64,000 nucleotides of DNA, from assembly GCA_021740645.1 (NCBI GenBank), contig JAIOZL010000002.1, positions 215,798 through 279,797 of the forward strand. The letters run 5' to 3'. Both the position numbers and the translations under genes were made by a program. Below the pieces are notes generated by a model. The model was not told where the DNA came from, did no database searches, and saw only the letters and a program-made list of their open reading frames with translations. Of the stretch, positions 37,377 through 46,504 are shown one piece after another. How positions within the stretch are numbered: the first letter of the stretch is position 1; each line of letters begins with the position of its first letter. The stretch is from Bacteroidales bacterium (GTDB lineage: Bacteria > Bacteroidota > Bacteroidia > Bacteroidales > JAADJA01).

Positions 37377-38438
37377 TTATGCCGGGGGCCTGAGTTTTAG
37401 TACACAAAAAAAAGTACAATACCCCTTAACCCATAAGGCCGGAGATTTACTTCCATCATCATTCTTCACATAGATTTTACGAAACCACCAGTTGAATTTC
37501 CCAGGCGGGATATTTATATCCTTCAGGTCGGTCATTATCTGAGGATTTTTTCTTACCCAGTCCTCGCACTCCCTCTGGCTCTTTGGTGTTGGCACTGAAT
37601 CAACATGTGGGTAACGAATAACCCACTTAACAGGCACATCATAAGTATAATGAAATACATCCCCTGCTTTATATGCTGCTGTCTTTTGCAGGGCAGTGTG
37701 CCAATCCAATGACTCTCCTTTATATTTATTTTTCAATTGTTGTTCAATTACCCGGTCCTCAGGCCGGTATCCCATTTTATAATAAATATACCAATAGTCT
37801 GCCTCAAATCTGGCTATTTCTGATTCCTTGTTCTTACTGGTTACATAGTATTCAAAGTAGGGGCTACTTTGGACTATAGGTTTAAAAAATTTACCCGAAA
37901 ATGCCATTTTAACGGCTTCGGTTAATTCCGTATCTTTTCCCAATCCGCAGGCGTGTAAAACGACTAGTGAATTTTCATCCAGTACATGTTTTGGCATCTC
38001 ATTTAATAAGCCTTCCGCTATCCCCTTCCTGATATTTTGTGCAGAAGCTCGACTACCATTTGCTGTGATCTTTACGCGCAATCCCTGGCATTGATTACCA
38101 TGGGAAACAAGGTTCACCAGGCCCCAGGGCAAGTTGTTGGCAGGTGCATGCTGAATAAGATATTCCTGCACTTCTGCCAGTGAGCTAAAATGGGTTATCA
38201 CAATTTCTGTTTTTTCCTTTTTATTACTCCTGAAGTAGGATTCTGCAGTACTGTAAAATGGATTTTTTTTATCGCTGTCCTGCCCCAGGATGAAAGTAAT
38301 ACTTAACCGGGAATTGGTATCTTCTGGATTAAGTTCAATCCTCTTTGTATACAAAGGAATAGAAAAAAGCGGCAACAAGATTAAAAGGATATTTGTAAAA
38401 AATAACTTATTCAATGATTTTTTGATCAAGTCATCCAT
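37377..38438 (-). CDS. Putative clan CD (caspase/CHAT-like) cysteine peptidase, membrane-anchored
   Basis: The 353 residues begin with an N-terminal hydrophobic segment (about 12-30), a likely signal anchor. Two strand-plus-catalytic motifs of clan CD are present in the right order: WGLVNLVSHGN with His113-Gly114, and SLVVLHACGLG with Cys164, 51 residues apart, as in caspase, CHAT and DUF4347-type proteins. A basic/aromatic C-terminal half (about 205-353) has no match I know. It starts 11 bases after the stop of the VIT/vWA gene, so the two form an operon. The family is inferred from the dyad motifs; activity is unproven. Confidence 0.6.
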   Translation of the reverse strand: MDDLIKKSLNKLFFTNILLILLPLFSIPLYTKRIELNPEDTNSRLSITFILGQDSDKKNPFYSTAESYFRSNKKEKTEIVITHFSSLAEVQEYLIQHAPANNLPWGLVNLVSHGNQCQGLRVKITANGSRASAQNIRKGIAEGLLNEMPKHVLDENSLVVLHACGLGKDTELTEAVKMAFSGKFFKPIVQSSPYFEYYVTSKNKESEIARFEADYWYIYYKMGYRPEDRVIEQQLKNKYKGESLDWHTALQKTAAYKAGDVFHYTYDVPVKWVIRYPHVDSVPTPKSQRECEDWVRKNPQIMTDLKDINIPPGKFNWWFRKIYVKNDDGSKSPALWVKGYCTFFCVLKLRPPA

Positions 38439-38449
38439 GGCATTTATTT

Positions 38450-40672
38450 TTAAATAATAATTTCAAAAGAAAATCCTCTATTTGTTGAAAAGGACTGAAA
38501 TCCCCATTTCGAGATGACCTCTTCAAGGCAGTCTGTCAGATTTTTGCTCAGGGATATACCCTTAGGAGTTATGGCCGATACCCTGCCATTTTGGTCCACA
38601 ATCACCTCGATGGATTTCAGGTTTTCACCCATCAAAAGACAATGATCGAGTGAGGAGATTAGCGTAAGTTCGATATACTGCTTTAGCCTGGAATTCATTT
38701 CACTCCCCAAGCCTGAATGAATGACCACATTCTGATAAAAACTAATTGAATCAGTTCCAACCATTTCCTCCAGTCCCATGTCAAAACCCACTGCGGCATC
38801 AGTTACATTTTGGGGGAGAGGCAAAGCCTGCTTTATGGTTTTGTATTCCCCATCACCTGCTTTAGTCTCTTCTATTGCAACGAAAGAAGTATAGCGTGTA
38901 AGCAAATTATAGGTTAAGCCAAGTTTGGTGATTTTCTCTTCATGCGACAGGTTTTCCACCCTGGCATAATCATCAAGTATCTGGATACGTTTACGGGCCC
39001 AGAGGTAACATAAAGCAGCGTTCTTATTGTCCGGCCTGGCCTCTGAAACATTTATCTGCGATTTCCATCTTTTTTTACCACTGAATCCTTTTAAAGAGAT
39101 ATTGCCGGTAGCTTCCCCGCGGTATTTTCCATAAATTATTATGGGCCTCTCTGAAAATACATCCGGGATACTAAAAGGCTCTACATCATAAATATCGAAA
39201 CCGGAAGTTTCCATTTTAATTTGAGTAAGTACAGGATTACTGATATATTTCCTGAACTTTTCTGCAGTTTCAGAGGCGTCCTCCAGGGTCAGGACAATAA
39301 AGGCTTCACTTTGTCCCACATGGGCTATTCCTTCGATGAGGTGCCTGTTAACCGACGATCCTATCCCAAAAACAAAGGTATTGGCCTGGTTGCTATTCTT
39401 TCTGATCAAATCAAAAACCTCTTTCTCCACAGTCACATAGCCATCGGTAACAATGATAAAAGACCTTGAAAGAGATTCATATTCCCGCGGAAAACCCATG
39501 GCTTTTTTTATTGCACTCAGGATTTCAGTACCTCCCCCACCTTGCTGTTGGTCGATAAAGGCGGTTGCCTTATGGATATTTTCAGGAGTACCTGCTAAGG
39601 ATTTGTCCGACCACCATCCTGAACTGCCTGCAAACACAAGCACATTGAACCTGTCTTCAGGACGCAGATTGCTGACAAGATTACGCATCAGTTTTTTGGA
39701 AATATCCATAGGATATCCTCCCATTGATCCTGAAACATCATTGATAAATATATATTCCCTTGGTGGAATATCCTCAGTGGTGATATTGCCGGGTGGCTGT
39801 ATCATTGCCAGGAAAAACTTTTCATCCTGATGTTCATAGAGAAGGATACCGGAAGCAATTTTCTCACCTGCCAACTGATATTTCATAACAAAATCACGGT
39901 TCCCCCAATTATTGACAGAAGTATTCAGTTTTATGAAGGCTTGATCAAGCCCCTGAAAAGTGGTGGTGACATCATGGGTTTTACAATCAATATTTTGTAT
40001 GGGTAAGCCAGCTGAAAGATGGATACGCATATCGAAATGGTAAGCAGGTTCTTCACCTTCATGAAAGTAGGGTGTTTTGACAAAGCTACCCGAATTTGCT
40101 TCTGTTTTAAGCTCATTGGAATATCGGGGCCCAACAACAGTAGGATATACAAAAGTATAAGTGCCCTCGTCCGGTGTGAGCATCACTGTATATTTCAGGA
40201 TAATACTTATCTCATCCCCAGGCAAAATGTTCGCCACATTCATCTGGAATACATTTGGCCTTTGCTGTTCGAGTAGTGAAGCCCTCTTGCCTTGCTCTTT
40301 TGCTTTATTATAATCTGCTCTTGCTTTTGCTTTTTTTTCAATATGGGCAGTAATCTTCCGATTGCCAATGAACATTTCCATGGCGTAAACAGCCGAATTC
40401 GTACTCGCAGGAAAAATGTAGATAGCTTCAAGTGTGTTACTGCCTTTGTTTTTATATTCCTGCCGGATAGTAACATCTGCTATCATGCCTGCAATATTTA
40501 CTTCAGCAGACGTCTTTTTTAAAGGAAGTTGATCGGTTTCCGGGTTATCACTTTTTATAAGAAAATAGGGTGATAATGCCTCCTCGTTTGATTTTTGATC
40601 TTGTTGTGGAAACGATTGCAGGCCTGCCAGAATGCAGAAAAGCATCAAATGGATTTTAATGTGGTTTTTCAT
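38450..40672 (-). CDS. Exported VIT / von Willebrand A protein with AgmX/PglI-like C-terminus
   Basis: The 740 residues start with a signal peptide of about 22 residues. A VIT domain (about 48-180) has EAIYIFPASTNSAVYAMEMF, KAKARADYNKAKEQGKRASLLEQ and NVFQMNVANILPGDEI. A vWA domain (about 305-480) has an intact MIDAS metal site: D312-V-S314-G-S316, a Thr region near GGGGTEI, and IIVTDGYV. A linker follows, then a C-terminal domain (about 655-740) resembling the AgmX/PglI TonB-like fold: SIEVIVDQNGRVSAI, two Cys (one in LTDCLEEVI) and SKWGF. Likely a periplasmic or surface adhesion/scaffold protein. It is first in an operon with the clan CD-like gene. Confidence 0.85.
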   Translation of the reverse strand: MKNHIKIHLMLFCILAGLQSFPQQDQKSNEEALSPYFLIKSDNPETDQLPLKKTSAEVNIAGMIADVTIRQEYKNKGSNTLEAIYIFPASTNSAVYAMEMFIGNRKITAHIEKKAKARADYNKAKEQGKRASLLEQQRPNVFQMNVANILPGDEISIILKYTVMLTPDEGTYTFVYPTVVGPRYSNELKTEANSGSFVKTPYFHEGEEPAYHFDMRIHLSAGLPIQNIDCKTHDVTTTFQGLDQAFIKLNTSVNNWGNRDFVMKYQLAGEKIASGILLYEHQDEKFFLAMIQPPGNITTEDIPPREYIFINDVSGSMGGYPMDISKKLMRNLVSNLRPEDRFNVLVFAGSSGWWSDKSLAGTPENIHKATAFIDQQQGGGGTEILSAIKKAMGFPREYESLSRSFIIVTDGYVTVEKEVFDLIRKNSNQANTFVFGIGSSVNRHLIEGIAHVGQSEAFIVLTLEDASETAEKFRKYISNPVLTQIKMETSGFDIYDVEPFSIPDVFSERPIIIYGKYRGEATGNISLKGFSGKKRWKSQINVSEARPDNKNAALCYLWARKRIQILDDYARVENLSHEEKITKLGLTYNLLTRYTSFVAIEETKAGDGEYKTIKQALPLPQNVTDAAVGFDMGLEEMVGTDSISFYQNVVIHSGLGSEMNSRLKQYIELTLISSLDHCLLMGENLKSIEVIVDQNGRVSAITPKGISLSKNLTDCLEEVISKWGFQSFSTNRGFSFEIII

Positions 40673-41119
40673 GATGATAAAAATTTAGTTTACAATTCAG
40701 ACAAAATGATTGAAAAGTAAATCTTTAATTCATAAAATGTTGTTAAGTTCGTATAGAGGCTGGAAGGGAAAGGTATATTATAGTAACTCACCTTTTATTT
40801 ATTCTATTGTACAGGGGAATAAATATTATCCAAGTGATGCCTTGCTTGTTGAGACTATAATACTTTATGCTAAAGGAAAAAAGCCCCTGGGATCCGTTCC
40901 TTCTCTTCACTCAACCCAGCAAAATATAAATTGAATCCTCAACCCAAATATTGGATTTAATTTGTTGTTTGTCAGGTTCCCGCAAACTTTTTCGCGAAAA
41001 AATTGTTCAATATATGTTAACCGTAAACTATGGAGGATATTATTACATATACTTTTATTTGAAATATACTAATATTACCTTAACCGGACAGTGCCTGTAA
41101 AAGACCTAATAATATAATC
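40673..41119. other. 447-bp intergenic region between divergent genes
   Basis: It separates the VIT/vWA gene (-) from the small gene at 41120 (+) and must hold both promoters. One clear symmetric element is the 14-base perfect palindrome tttttcgcgaaaaa at 40988-41001. A 74-codon TTG frame at 40710 has no recognisable features and is not called. Confidence 0.55.
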
Positions 41120-41464
41120 ATGGAAAACAAAGACATCAAATATCACATTTCCTTAGCTTATAAAGAAGTACGACTACCCCCTTTTAATGACATCCTCATA
41201 ATTGGCCATAAGTCACCTTACGGGCTTAATGGTATAACCAAAAGTATCAATCTGCTTGAACCTGATAAATTCAGGTTATTTGAGGTAAAACATGAAAAAG
41301 CTGCCGCTATTTTGGTAAATCATAAAATCATTACAAAAATTCCGTTCGAAAATATCTATGAAATCCTATTGACCAAAGTATTTCCCTTCATGACATCAGA
41401 TGAGCTGATCAATGTTGATTTTAAGGTGGTAATAGCGCATGAAAACATAGAATTGAAGTTTTAA
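41120..41464 (+). CDS. Small hypothetical protein upstream of the hybrid kinase
   Basis: Not recognised. The 114 residues are soluble with no signal peptide, and mixed alpha/beta in character. Visible segments are VRLPPFNDILIIGHKSPYGLNGI, LVNHKIITKIPFENIYEILLTKVFPFMTSDELINVDFKVVIAHENIEL. It starts 15 bases before the CBS-kinase gene and is probably co-transcribed and functionally tied to it, for instance as a small input or output partner. That link is inference from spacing only. Confidence 0.7.
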   Translation: MENKDIKYHISLAYKEVRLPPFNDILIIGHKSPYGLNGITKSINLLEPDKFRLFEVKHEKAAAILVNHKIITKIPFENIYEILLTKVFPFMTSDELINVDFKVVIAHENIELKF

Positions 41465-41479
41465 ATTTATGCAAGCGCG

Positions 41480-43066
41480 ATGAATATCATTGAGCCATTG
41501 ATCCGAAGGAATTACCATATTGCATCATCTGATGCAAGTGTGGAATCCCTTGATTCCATTCTTAAAGACTCCTATGCAGTTTTATTTGAAGAAGGACATT
41601 ATAAAGGTGTATTAACCCAGGAAGATGTATTCAGGAAACGTCACAAACTTGCCATTGATTGTTTAGTTGAAAAACCTCAACTTAAACTGGATGATACCAT
41701 TGCCCATGCTTTGGATATGTTCAGGGGTTCCCACTCATCTGCACTTCCTGTGTTTTTAAAAAATGAATTTACAGGTGTACTCAACAAAAGTGACCTCCTC
41801 CATGAAATATATGTGAATGAACAATTACTGGAAGAATTGGTAAAAGTCCGCACTATAGAATTAAGGGAAATGAGCCATTCACTGGCCGACAAAGTGAAAA
41901 AACGGACCAAAGAACTTATTATAGCAAAGGAAGAGGCAGATAACGCTAACATGGCAAAAACTACTTTTATTGCCCAGGTGAGTCATGAAATACGTACACC
42001 CTTATCCTCCATTATTGGAATTACAGAGTTGCTGGAAAGTTCTGAGTTATCTCTCCGGCATAAGGAGTATATCGACTTATTGCATGATTGTGCTGAAGCA
42101 TTAAAAATTACGGTAAGTGGTATTATTGATATTACAGCGATAGAGGAGAATAAACTGATTCTTAATCCGGAAGCTTTTAACTTGAAAAGCCTCTGCTCAG
42201 ATATTGAACGTGCTTTTAAATACAAATTTGCGGATAAAGGCTTATCCTTTTCAGCGACCTATGATCCGATTATTTCTGATATGATTGTAAGTGATAAAAA
42301 CAGATTGCTTCAAATTATTAGGAATTTATTTTCGAATGCTGTCAAATACACAGATTCAGGATCAGTGAAATTTTCAATCCAATTAGACCTTATAGATGAC
42401 GTGAGTTATGTGTTATTCAGGGTTGTTGATACAGGTATAGGCATTGAGGAAACTAAAAAACCAAAGTTGTTTAAAAAATTTGGCCGCCTTCACCTTGATC
42501 GTGCTGGTGAAAGTATCGGCATTGGTCTTTCGTTCTGCAAGACATTAGTAGATGCGCTGCATGGGAAAATATGGCATGATGATAATCCGGGAGGAGGGAG
42601 CATTTTTGCTTTCAGGGTACCCCTTATCATTCCAGATGAAAAATTTGATCCATGTGAAGATACTTTTACAAAAGAAGCTGGTAATAGAGACAATCTCAAT
42701 ATTCTCGTTGTGGAAGATGACCCTCTTTCCAGAAAGGTTATTTCGTGGATACTTGAAAAAATGGGGCATAGCGTAATCATGGCAGAAAGTGGGCTGAAAG
42801 CCCTGGAGGAAGTTGCTAAAAATAAACCTGACGTTGTTTTTATGGATTGTAATATGACGGAAATGGATGGATTTGAAACCACAGAAAAAATAAGATCTTT
42901 AGGCAATAATATTCTTATAATAGCCTGCACAGGTAATGTGATGGTAGATGATATTCAGAAATGTTATAAGGCAGGTATGAATGACTACCTGTTAAAACCT
43001 GTTACTTCAGCGGCTATCGACCTTTGCCTGAAAAACATTAAACGAAGTAGTTCTTCATATCATTAA
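41480..43066 (+). CDS. Hybrid histidine kinase: CBS pair - HisKA - HATPase - receiver
   Basis: Soluble 528-residue hybrid sensor kinase. The N-terminus holds two CBS motifs (about 1-55 and 58-112), which usually bind adenine nucleotides. A coiled-coil linker (about 115-160) follows, then HisKA with the phospho-acceptor His169 in VSHEIRTPLS, a HATPase domain (N box NLFSNAVKY, G1 DTGIGI, G2 GIGLSFCK), and a C-terminal receiver (about 405-525) with phospho-acceptor Asp456 in FMDCNM and Lys in LLKPV. No membrane segment, so it would sense a cytoplasmic signal, plausibly energy state through CBS. No separate response regulator gene follows. Confidence 0.92.
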   Translation: MNIIEPLIRRNYHIASSDASVESLDSILKDSYAVLFEEGHYKGVLTQEDVFRKRHKLAIDCLVEKPQLKLDDTIAHALDMFRGSHSSALPVFLKNEFTGVLNKSDLLHEIYVNEQLLEELVKVRTIELREMSHSLADKVKKRTKELIIAKEEADNANMAKTTFIAQVSHEIRTPLSSIIGITELLESSELSLRHKEYIDLLHDCAEALKITVSGIIDITAIEENKLILNPEAFNLKSLCSDIERAFKYKFADKGLSFSATYDPIISDMIVSDKNRLLQIIRNLFSNAVKYTDSGSVKFSIQLDLIDDVSYVLFRVVDTGIGIEETKKPKLFKKFGRLHLDRAGESIGIGLSFCKTLVDALHGKIWHDDNPGGGSIFAFRVPLIIPDEKFDPCEDTFTKEAGNRDNLNILVVEDDPLSRKVISWILEKMGHSVIMAESGLKALEEVAKNKPDVVFMDCNMTEMDGFETTEKIRSLGNNILIIACTGNVMVDDIQKCYKAGMNDYLLKPVTSAAIDLCLKNIKRSSSSYH

Positions 43067-43192
43067 CAATTCGAAAATAAGAATAAAAATAGCCAGCCAT
43101 CTATCTAGCCAAACTCAACGAAAATTTCTTTAACCTTATTAATTATTTATTTCATTTCCGGCAAGGCCGGTAAGTTAGAATTAATGAATGCA

Positions 43193-43699
43193 TTATGATT
43201 TAAAATCCTTAATCATCTTTTTAATGGAGCGGTTTACCCCTGGTGATAAGGTATCCAGATATTGAGTTTGGGTAAAAAAGGCAATTTCATTGGATAAGTC
43301 GGAATGTTTTTTTGCAATTTTAATAATAAATTTGAAAGCTGTAAACCGTACCGAAGGAACTTTATTAATTTTCTCCCAGAGATCCAGACTTGTATTAAAA
43401 ATATGCCCCTCCTGTTCTTCATTGAGTTCCATTCGCAACAGGATTTTTAATAATTCCCTTTGATGGCCATCTTTTTTCGTTTTGATGGATTCTATTATTT
43501 TGCTGATGTAAGTCAGAATTCGTTTATCATTGTCTTCCATACAGCTCCATAACAACCAGGCTGCCCGCCAGGCGTAGGGTTGTTTATCGGATATGGCCAG
43601 TTGAATTGCTTCATTAAAAAACTCAGGATGAGCCCACATAAAGGTTATCATTTCGTCTTTATAGGAGCTGGTTAGTATATGTTCCAAGGGAGTTTCCAC
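43193..43699 (-). CDS. Helical-repeat (HEAT-like) hypothetical protein
   Basis: The 168 residues are all-helical and soluble, without a signal peptide. Visible helix pairs include FMWAHPEFFNEAIQLAIS, YAWRAAWLLWSCME, HQRELLKILLRMELNEEQEG and VRFTAFKFIIKIAKKHSDL, in the style of HEAT repeats. Such short proteins occur across Bacteroidota without assigned function. It is a single gene at the head of the exported-protein region. Confidence 0.7.
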   Translation of the reverse strand: METPLEHILTSSYKDEMITFMWAHPEFFNEAIQLAISDKQPYAWRAAWLLWSCMEDNDKRILTYISKIIESIKTKKDGHQRELLKILLRMELNEEQEGHIFNTSLDLWEKINKVPSVRFTAFKFIIKIAKKHSDLSNEIAFFTQTQYLDTLSPGVNRSIKKMIKDFKS

Positions 43700-43764
43700 G
43701 AAATAGTTTAGCCGATATTAAATGTCAGAAGTTTAATTTTAAGCAGGCTGATTTTCTCTTATTG

Positions 43765-46377
43765 CTATTTTTTCACAAGGAATTTGTAGCTATAGGTTTT
43801 ACCATCAATCTCCAGTTCGAGAAAATATATTCCTGACCCCATCATGGTACATCCTATTGTTATCCTATTAGTATTAGTTACTTCGCCCAATAAAAGCCGG
43901 CCATCATGAGAATATACACTCCAAGAAGTAATGAATTTATCCGATCGAACGAACAGATGATCTTTTGCCGGGTTAGGGTATAGGGATACAGGATCAGATG
44001 CAATTTCATTCGTGCTTGTGATGTTCAAGGGTTCAGTGGGGTCGCTTTCCCCAAAATAATATACTGCCGTCAGGGTATATTGATAAAAGCCAAATTGATC
44101 GGTAAAAGAAGTATCCATGGTAAATCCAATCAGGGTATTGTCGCGGTAAATATTAAACCCATCAGGGATCAAACAGCCTGAAGGCGTATTCCAGTTAAGT
44201 TCAATATTATTCCCGATTACAATATAGCTAAAGTTTTCAGGTACCAGGTTTTCAGGCATAGCTGCAAAAATAGTATCTGTATTGGAAGGCCAGGATTCGT
44301 TTCCTGCAAAAATGGCTGTTATAAAATACCCGTAAGTACTGTCAGGAAATACATTGACATCGGTGAAATCCATATCACTGGTAGTTGAAATCAATGAACC
44401 GTTCCTGTAAACATTATAATTGTCAGGGATGGTGTCAGCAGGGCACATTTCCCATTGCAGGTGAATGTTTGTGCAATTGATAGTTGAGGTAAGGTTGCAG
44501 GGATTGACATGTTCGGCCACTGTTAATTCTATTTCCACAAGGGGGGTACCCACCTCGGGATAGGTATTAAAAAGAATTTGTGCATTATATACTCCGGGTG
44601 GCAGGTTGCTTGCATCCATGTTGGCATTGATGACTTCAGATTGACCGGGAGGGAGGATGCCCGTATTGGGGGTGGCACTGAGCCAGGTTACCGCATCTCC
44701 CAGTTCAAGCCCCCATATCCATTGAGTTTGTACGATGCCGCTTAAAGTCCATTTTCCAAATATAATATTAGAGTGAGTAAATAAACCACCTGCTGAATTA
44801 TAAATTGTACCGTTGATCTTATCTTCAATATCAATGGTTAAACCTGTTTCTGTTCCTGATGGTAACTGGATTTGAATGATTTCATTGTTTGAATTGCCGG
44901 TTTGGGCATAACCCCATAAATAAGGGCTGCCTGGTGAAGCCATATCAAAAGCAAATCCGTAATAATTTTCACCTTCCGGGCCGATTGGCATGGATGATAA
45001 AGTGTTGCCACTTTTATCAAAAAGGATAATCGGATCGTTCCAGTTGTTCCCATAGAAAAAATCTCCACCATCATTATAAGCAATAGCCCTTATGCTCGCA
45101 GAGGTTGAAAAAGTACCGATCAACTCATGATTGACGAAGTCCATTTCGTAAACCAGTGGGATACCGGCACTGCCATAAAAGTAGTTTCCATCGAAGGCCA
45201 GATCACGCAAAGCAGCCACCCCGGGAATGAAGAAAGAAGATATATAATTTCCCTGAAGGTCGTATTGATGAATATCCCCGTCGTTCCAGTTTGTAGTATA
45301 AATAAAATTACCGTCAGATTCAATTCCAGCCTCCCCGCTGCCGCCCACTGCAGGATATTCAAATTGCAGGTCAAGGAAATCTTTGGAGCCCTTCCCTGTC
45401 AGTTGCAGTGAGGCAGCCCAGTTTAAATCTCCATCCCCATTGTTTTCGATGGTAATCTGCTCAGAAGTGGTCGTATTGGGCTCCAGTTCTACATTGATTG
45501 AAAGTGGGCTCACATTGATCTCAGGGTGGGTAAGTTGAAAATTGAGGGTAAGGGTTTCATCTTCAAGGATAGTGATGGAGGTAGTTTGAACATGATACCC
45601 TGTTTTAGAACAGCTGACTTCATAATCGCCTGCCAAAATGGTTTCACTCATGTAATACCCGCCTGAACCGGTAGATAAGGTATAATCTATCAGACCCTCC
45701 AGGATGATCTCCGCATTTTCAATGGGTGCTCCACCTGTAAATTCGGTAACCGTGCCTTGAAGTGTACCAAAACTAGCCGTTCCTAAAATTACATAATAAT
45801 CTTCTGCTTCTCCATAGGTGTAGCTTTCACAAGGATCATCGCAGCTTCCGCTCCAGTTGGTTCGGGCACGCATGATATGCATGCCTGGGGTGGCATTCAA
45901 TGGGATTTCAACAGAAGCAGTGTAGAACTGACCGGCTTGACCTAATTCAAAATCATACAGTATCATTTCATCAGAAGTGAGAATATAATCATTATTAAAA
46001 TCAATCCATATACTTACATTTTGATTATTATAACCAGTTTTCATAATAAAATCATGGCTCAGCCCCGGGATAAGGAATGCAGGGCCCATATCCAGGTATT
46101 GGCTCCACCCTTCATAACCTGTATTATCAGCACAGCCTGAGCCGTAGTTCTGAATTTCTTCCACAGCAAAGTCTGTGAATCCGTCACCCATCCCACAACC
46201 GGTTGAGTATTCAGGAATGCATAAGGCGGTATCTTTGGGCGTCAGGGGTATGGTTTCATCAAACTTAGCCCGTTTGATTTTTTCAGTTTTAATCATTGGC
46301 CGGGATTGAGAATAAAGGGTACCGGTTGTAAACAATAATATGATCAATGAATAAAAGATAGACCTGAGCATAAGCAA
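43765..46377 (-). CDS. Secreted GEVED / propeller protein with T9SS sorting domain
   Basis: 870-residue exported protein. Signal peptide of about 24 (ending GTLYSQ); a GEVED domain (about 95-200, ending YTYGEAEDYYVIL); a carboxypeptidase-regulatory-like domain (about 203-285, LQGTVTEFTGGAPIENAEIILEG); a BACON/ASH-like strand region (INVSPLSINVELEPN); a beta-propeller-like region (about 330-560); two fibronectin-like domains; and a type A T9SS sorting domain (about 790-870: LYPNPAKDHLFV, WSVYSHDGRLL, GSGIYFLEL, YKFLVKK). Probably an adhesive or binding surface protein; no catalytic motif is seen. Confidence 0.85.
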   Translation of the reverse strand: MLMLRSIFYSLIILLFTTGTLYSQSRPMIKTEKIKRAKFDETIPLTPKDTALCIPEYSTGCGMGDGFTDFAVEEIQNYGSGCADNTGYEGWSQYLDMGPAFLIPGLSHDFIMKTGYNNQNVSIWIDFNNDYILTSDEMILYDFELGQAGQFYTASVEIPLNATPGMHIMRARTNWSGSCDDPCESYTYGEAEDYYVILGTASFGTLQGTVTEFTGGAPIENAEIILEGLIDYTLSTGSGGYYMSETILAGDYEVSCSKTGYHVQTTSITILEDETLTLNFQLTHPEINVSPLSINVELEPNTTTSEQITIENNGDGDLNWAASLQLTGKGSKDFLDLQFEYPAVGGSGEAGIESDGNFIYTTNWNDGDIHQYDLQGNYISSFFIPGVAALRDLAFDGNYFYGSAGIPLVYEMDFVNHELIGTFSTSASIRAIAYNDGGDFFYGNNWNDPIILFDKSGNTLSSMPIGPEGENYYGFAFDMASPGSPYLWGYAQTGNSNNEIIQIQLPSGTETGLTIDIEDKINGTIYNSAGGLFTHSNIIFGKWTLSGIVQTQWIWGLELGDAVTWLSATPNTGILPPGQSEVINANMDASNLPPGVYNAQILFNTYPEVGTPLVEIELTVAEHVNPCNLTSTINCTNIHLQWEMCPADTIPDNYNVYRNGSLISTTSDMDFTDVNVFPDSTYGYFITAIFAGNESWPSNTDTIFAAMPENLVPENFSYIVIGNNIELNWNTPSGCLIPDGFNIYRDNTLIGFTMDTSFTDQFGFYQYTLTAVYYFGESDPTEPLNITSTNEIASDPVSLYPNPAKDHLFVRSDKFITSWSVYSHDGRLLLGEVTNTNRITIGCTMMGSGIYFLELEIDGKTYSYKFLVKK

Positions 46378-46504
46378 AAGATTTAAATTACACAGGGTAA
46401 ATGTACAAAAGTTTAGGAATTTAAATAGGCCCTTTTAGCTGATAATTAATTACTAAAGAAAATTAATAATAATCCTGGAATTTATTTCCGTGGATTCAGA
46501 AGGT

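Noticed and set aside
37377..40672. Exosortase/XrtN-type VIT system
   Set aside because: Bacteroidota VIT proteins can accompany exosortase genes, but no exosortase-like membrane enzyme or PEP-CTERM-like tail is present here.
40710..40934. 74-codon TTG-started ORF upstream of the hybrid kinase locus
   Set aside because: It has a poor start, no family features and low-complexity composition; likely chance in a divergent promoter region.
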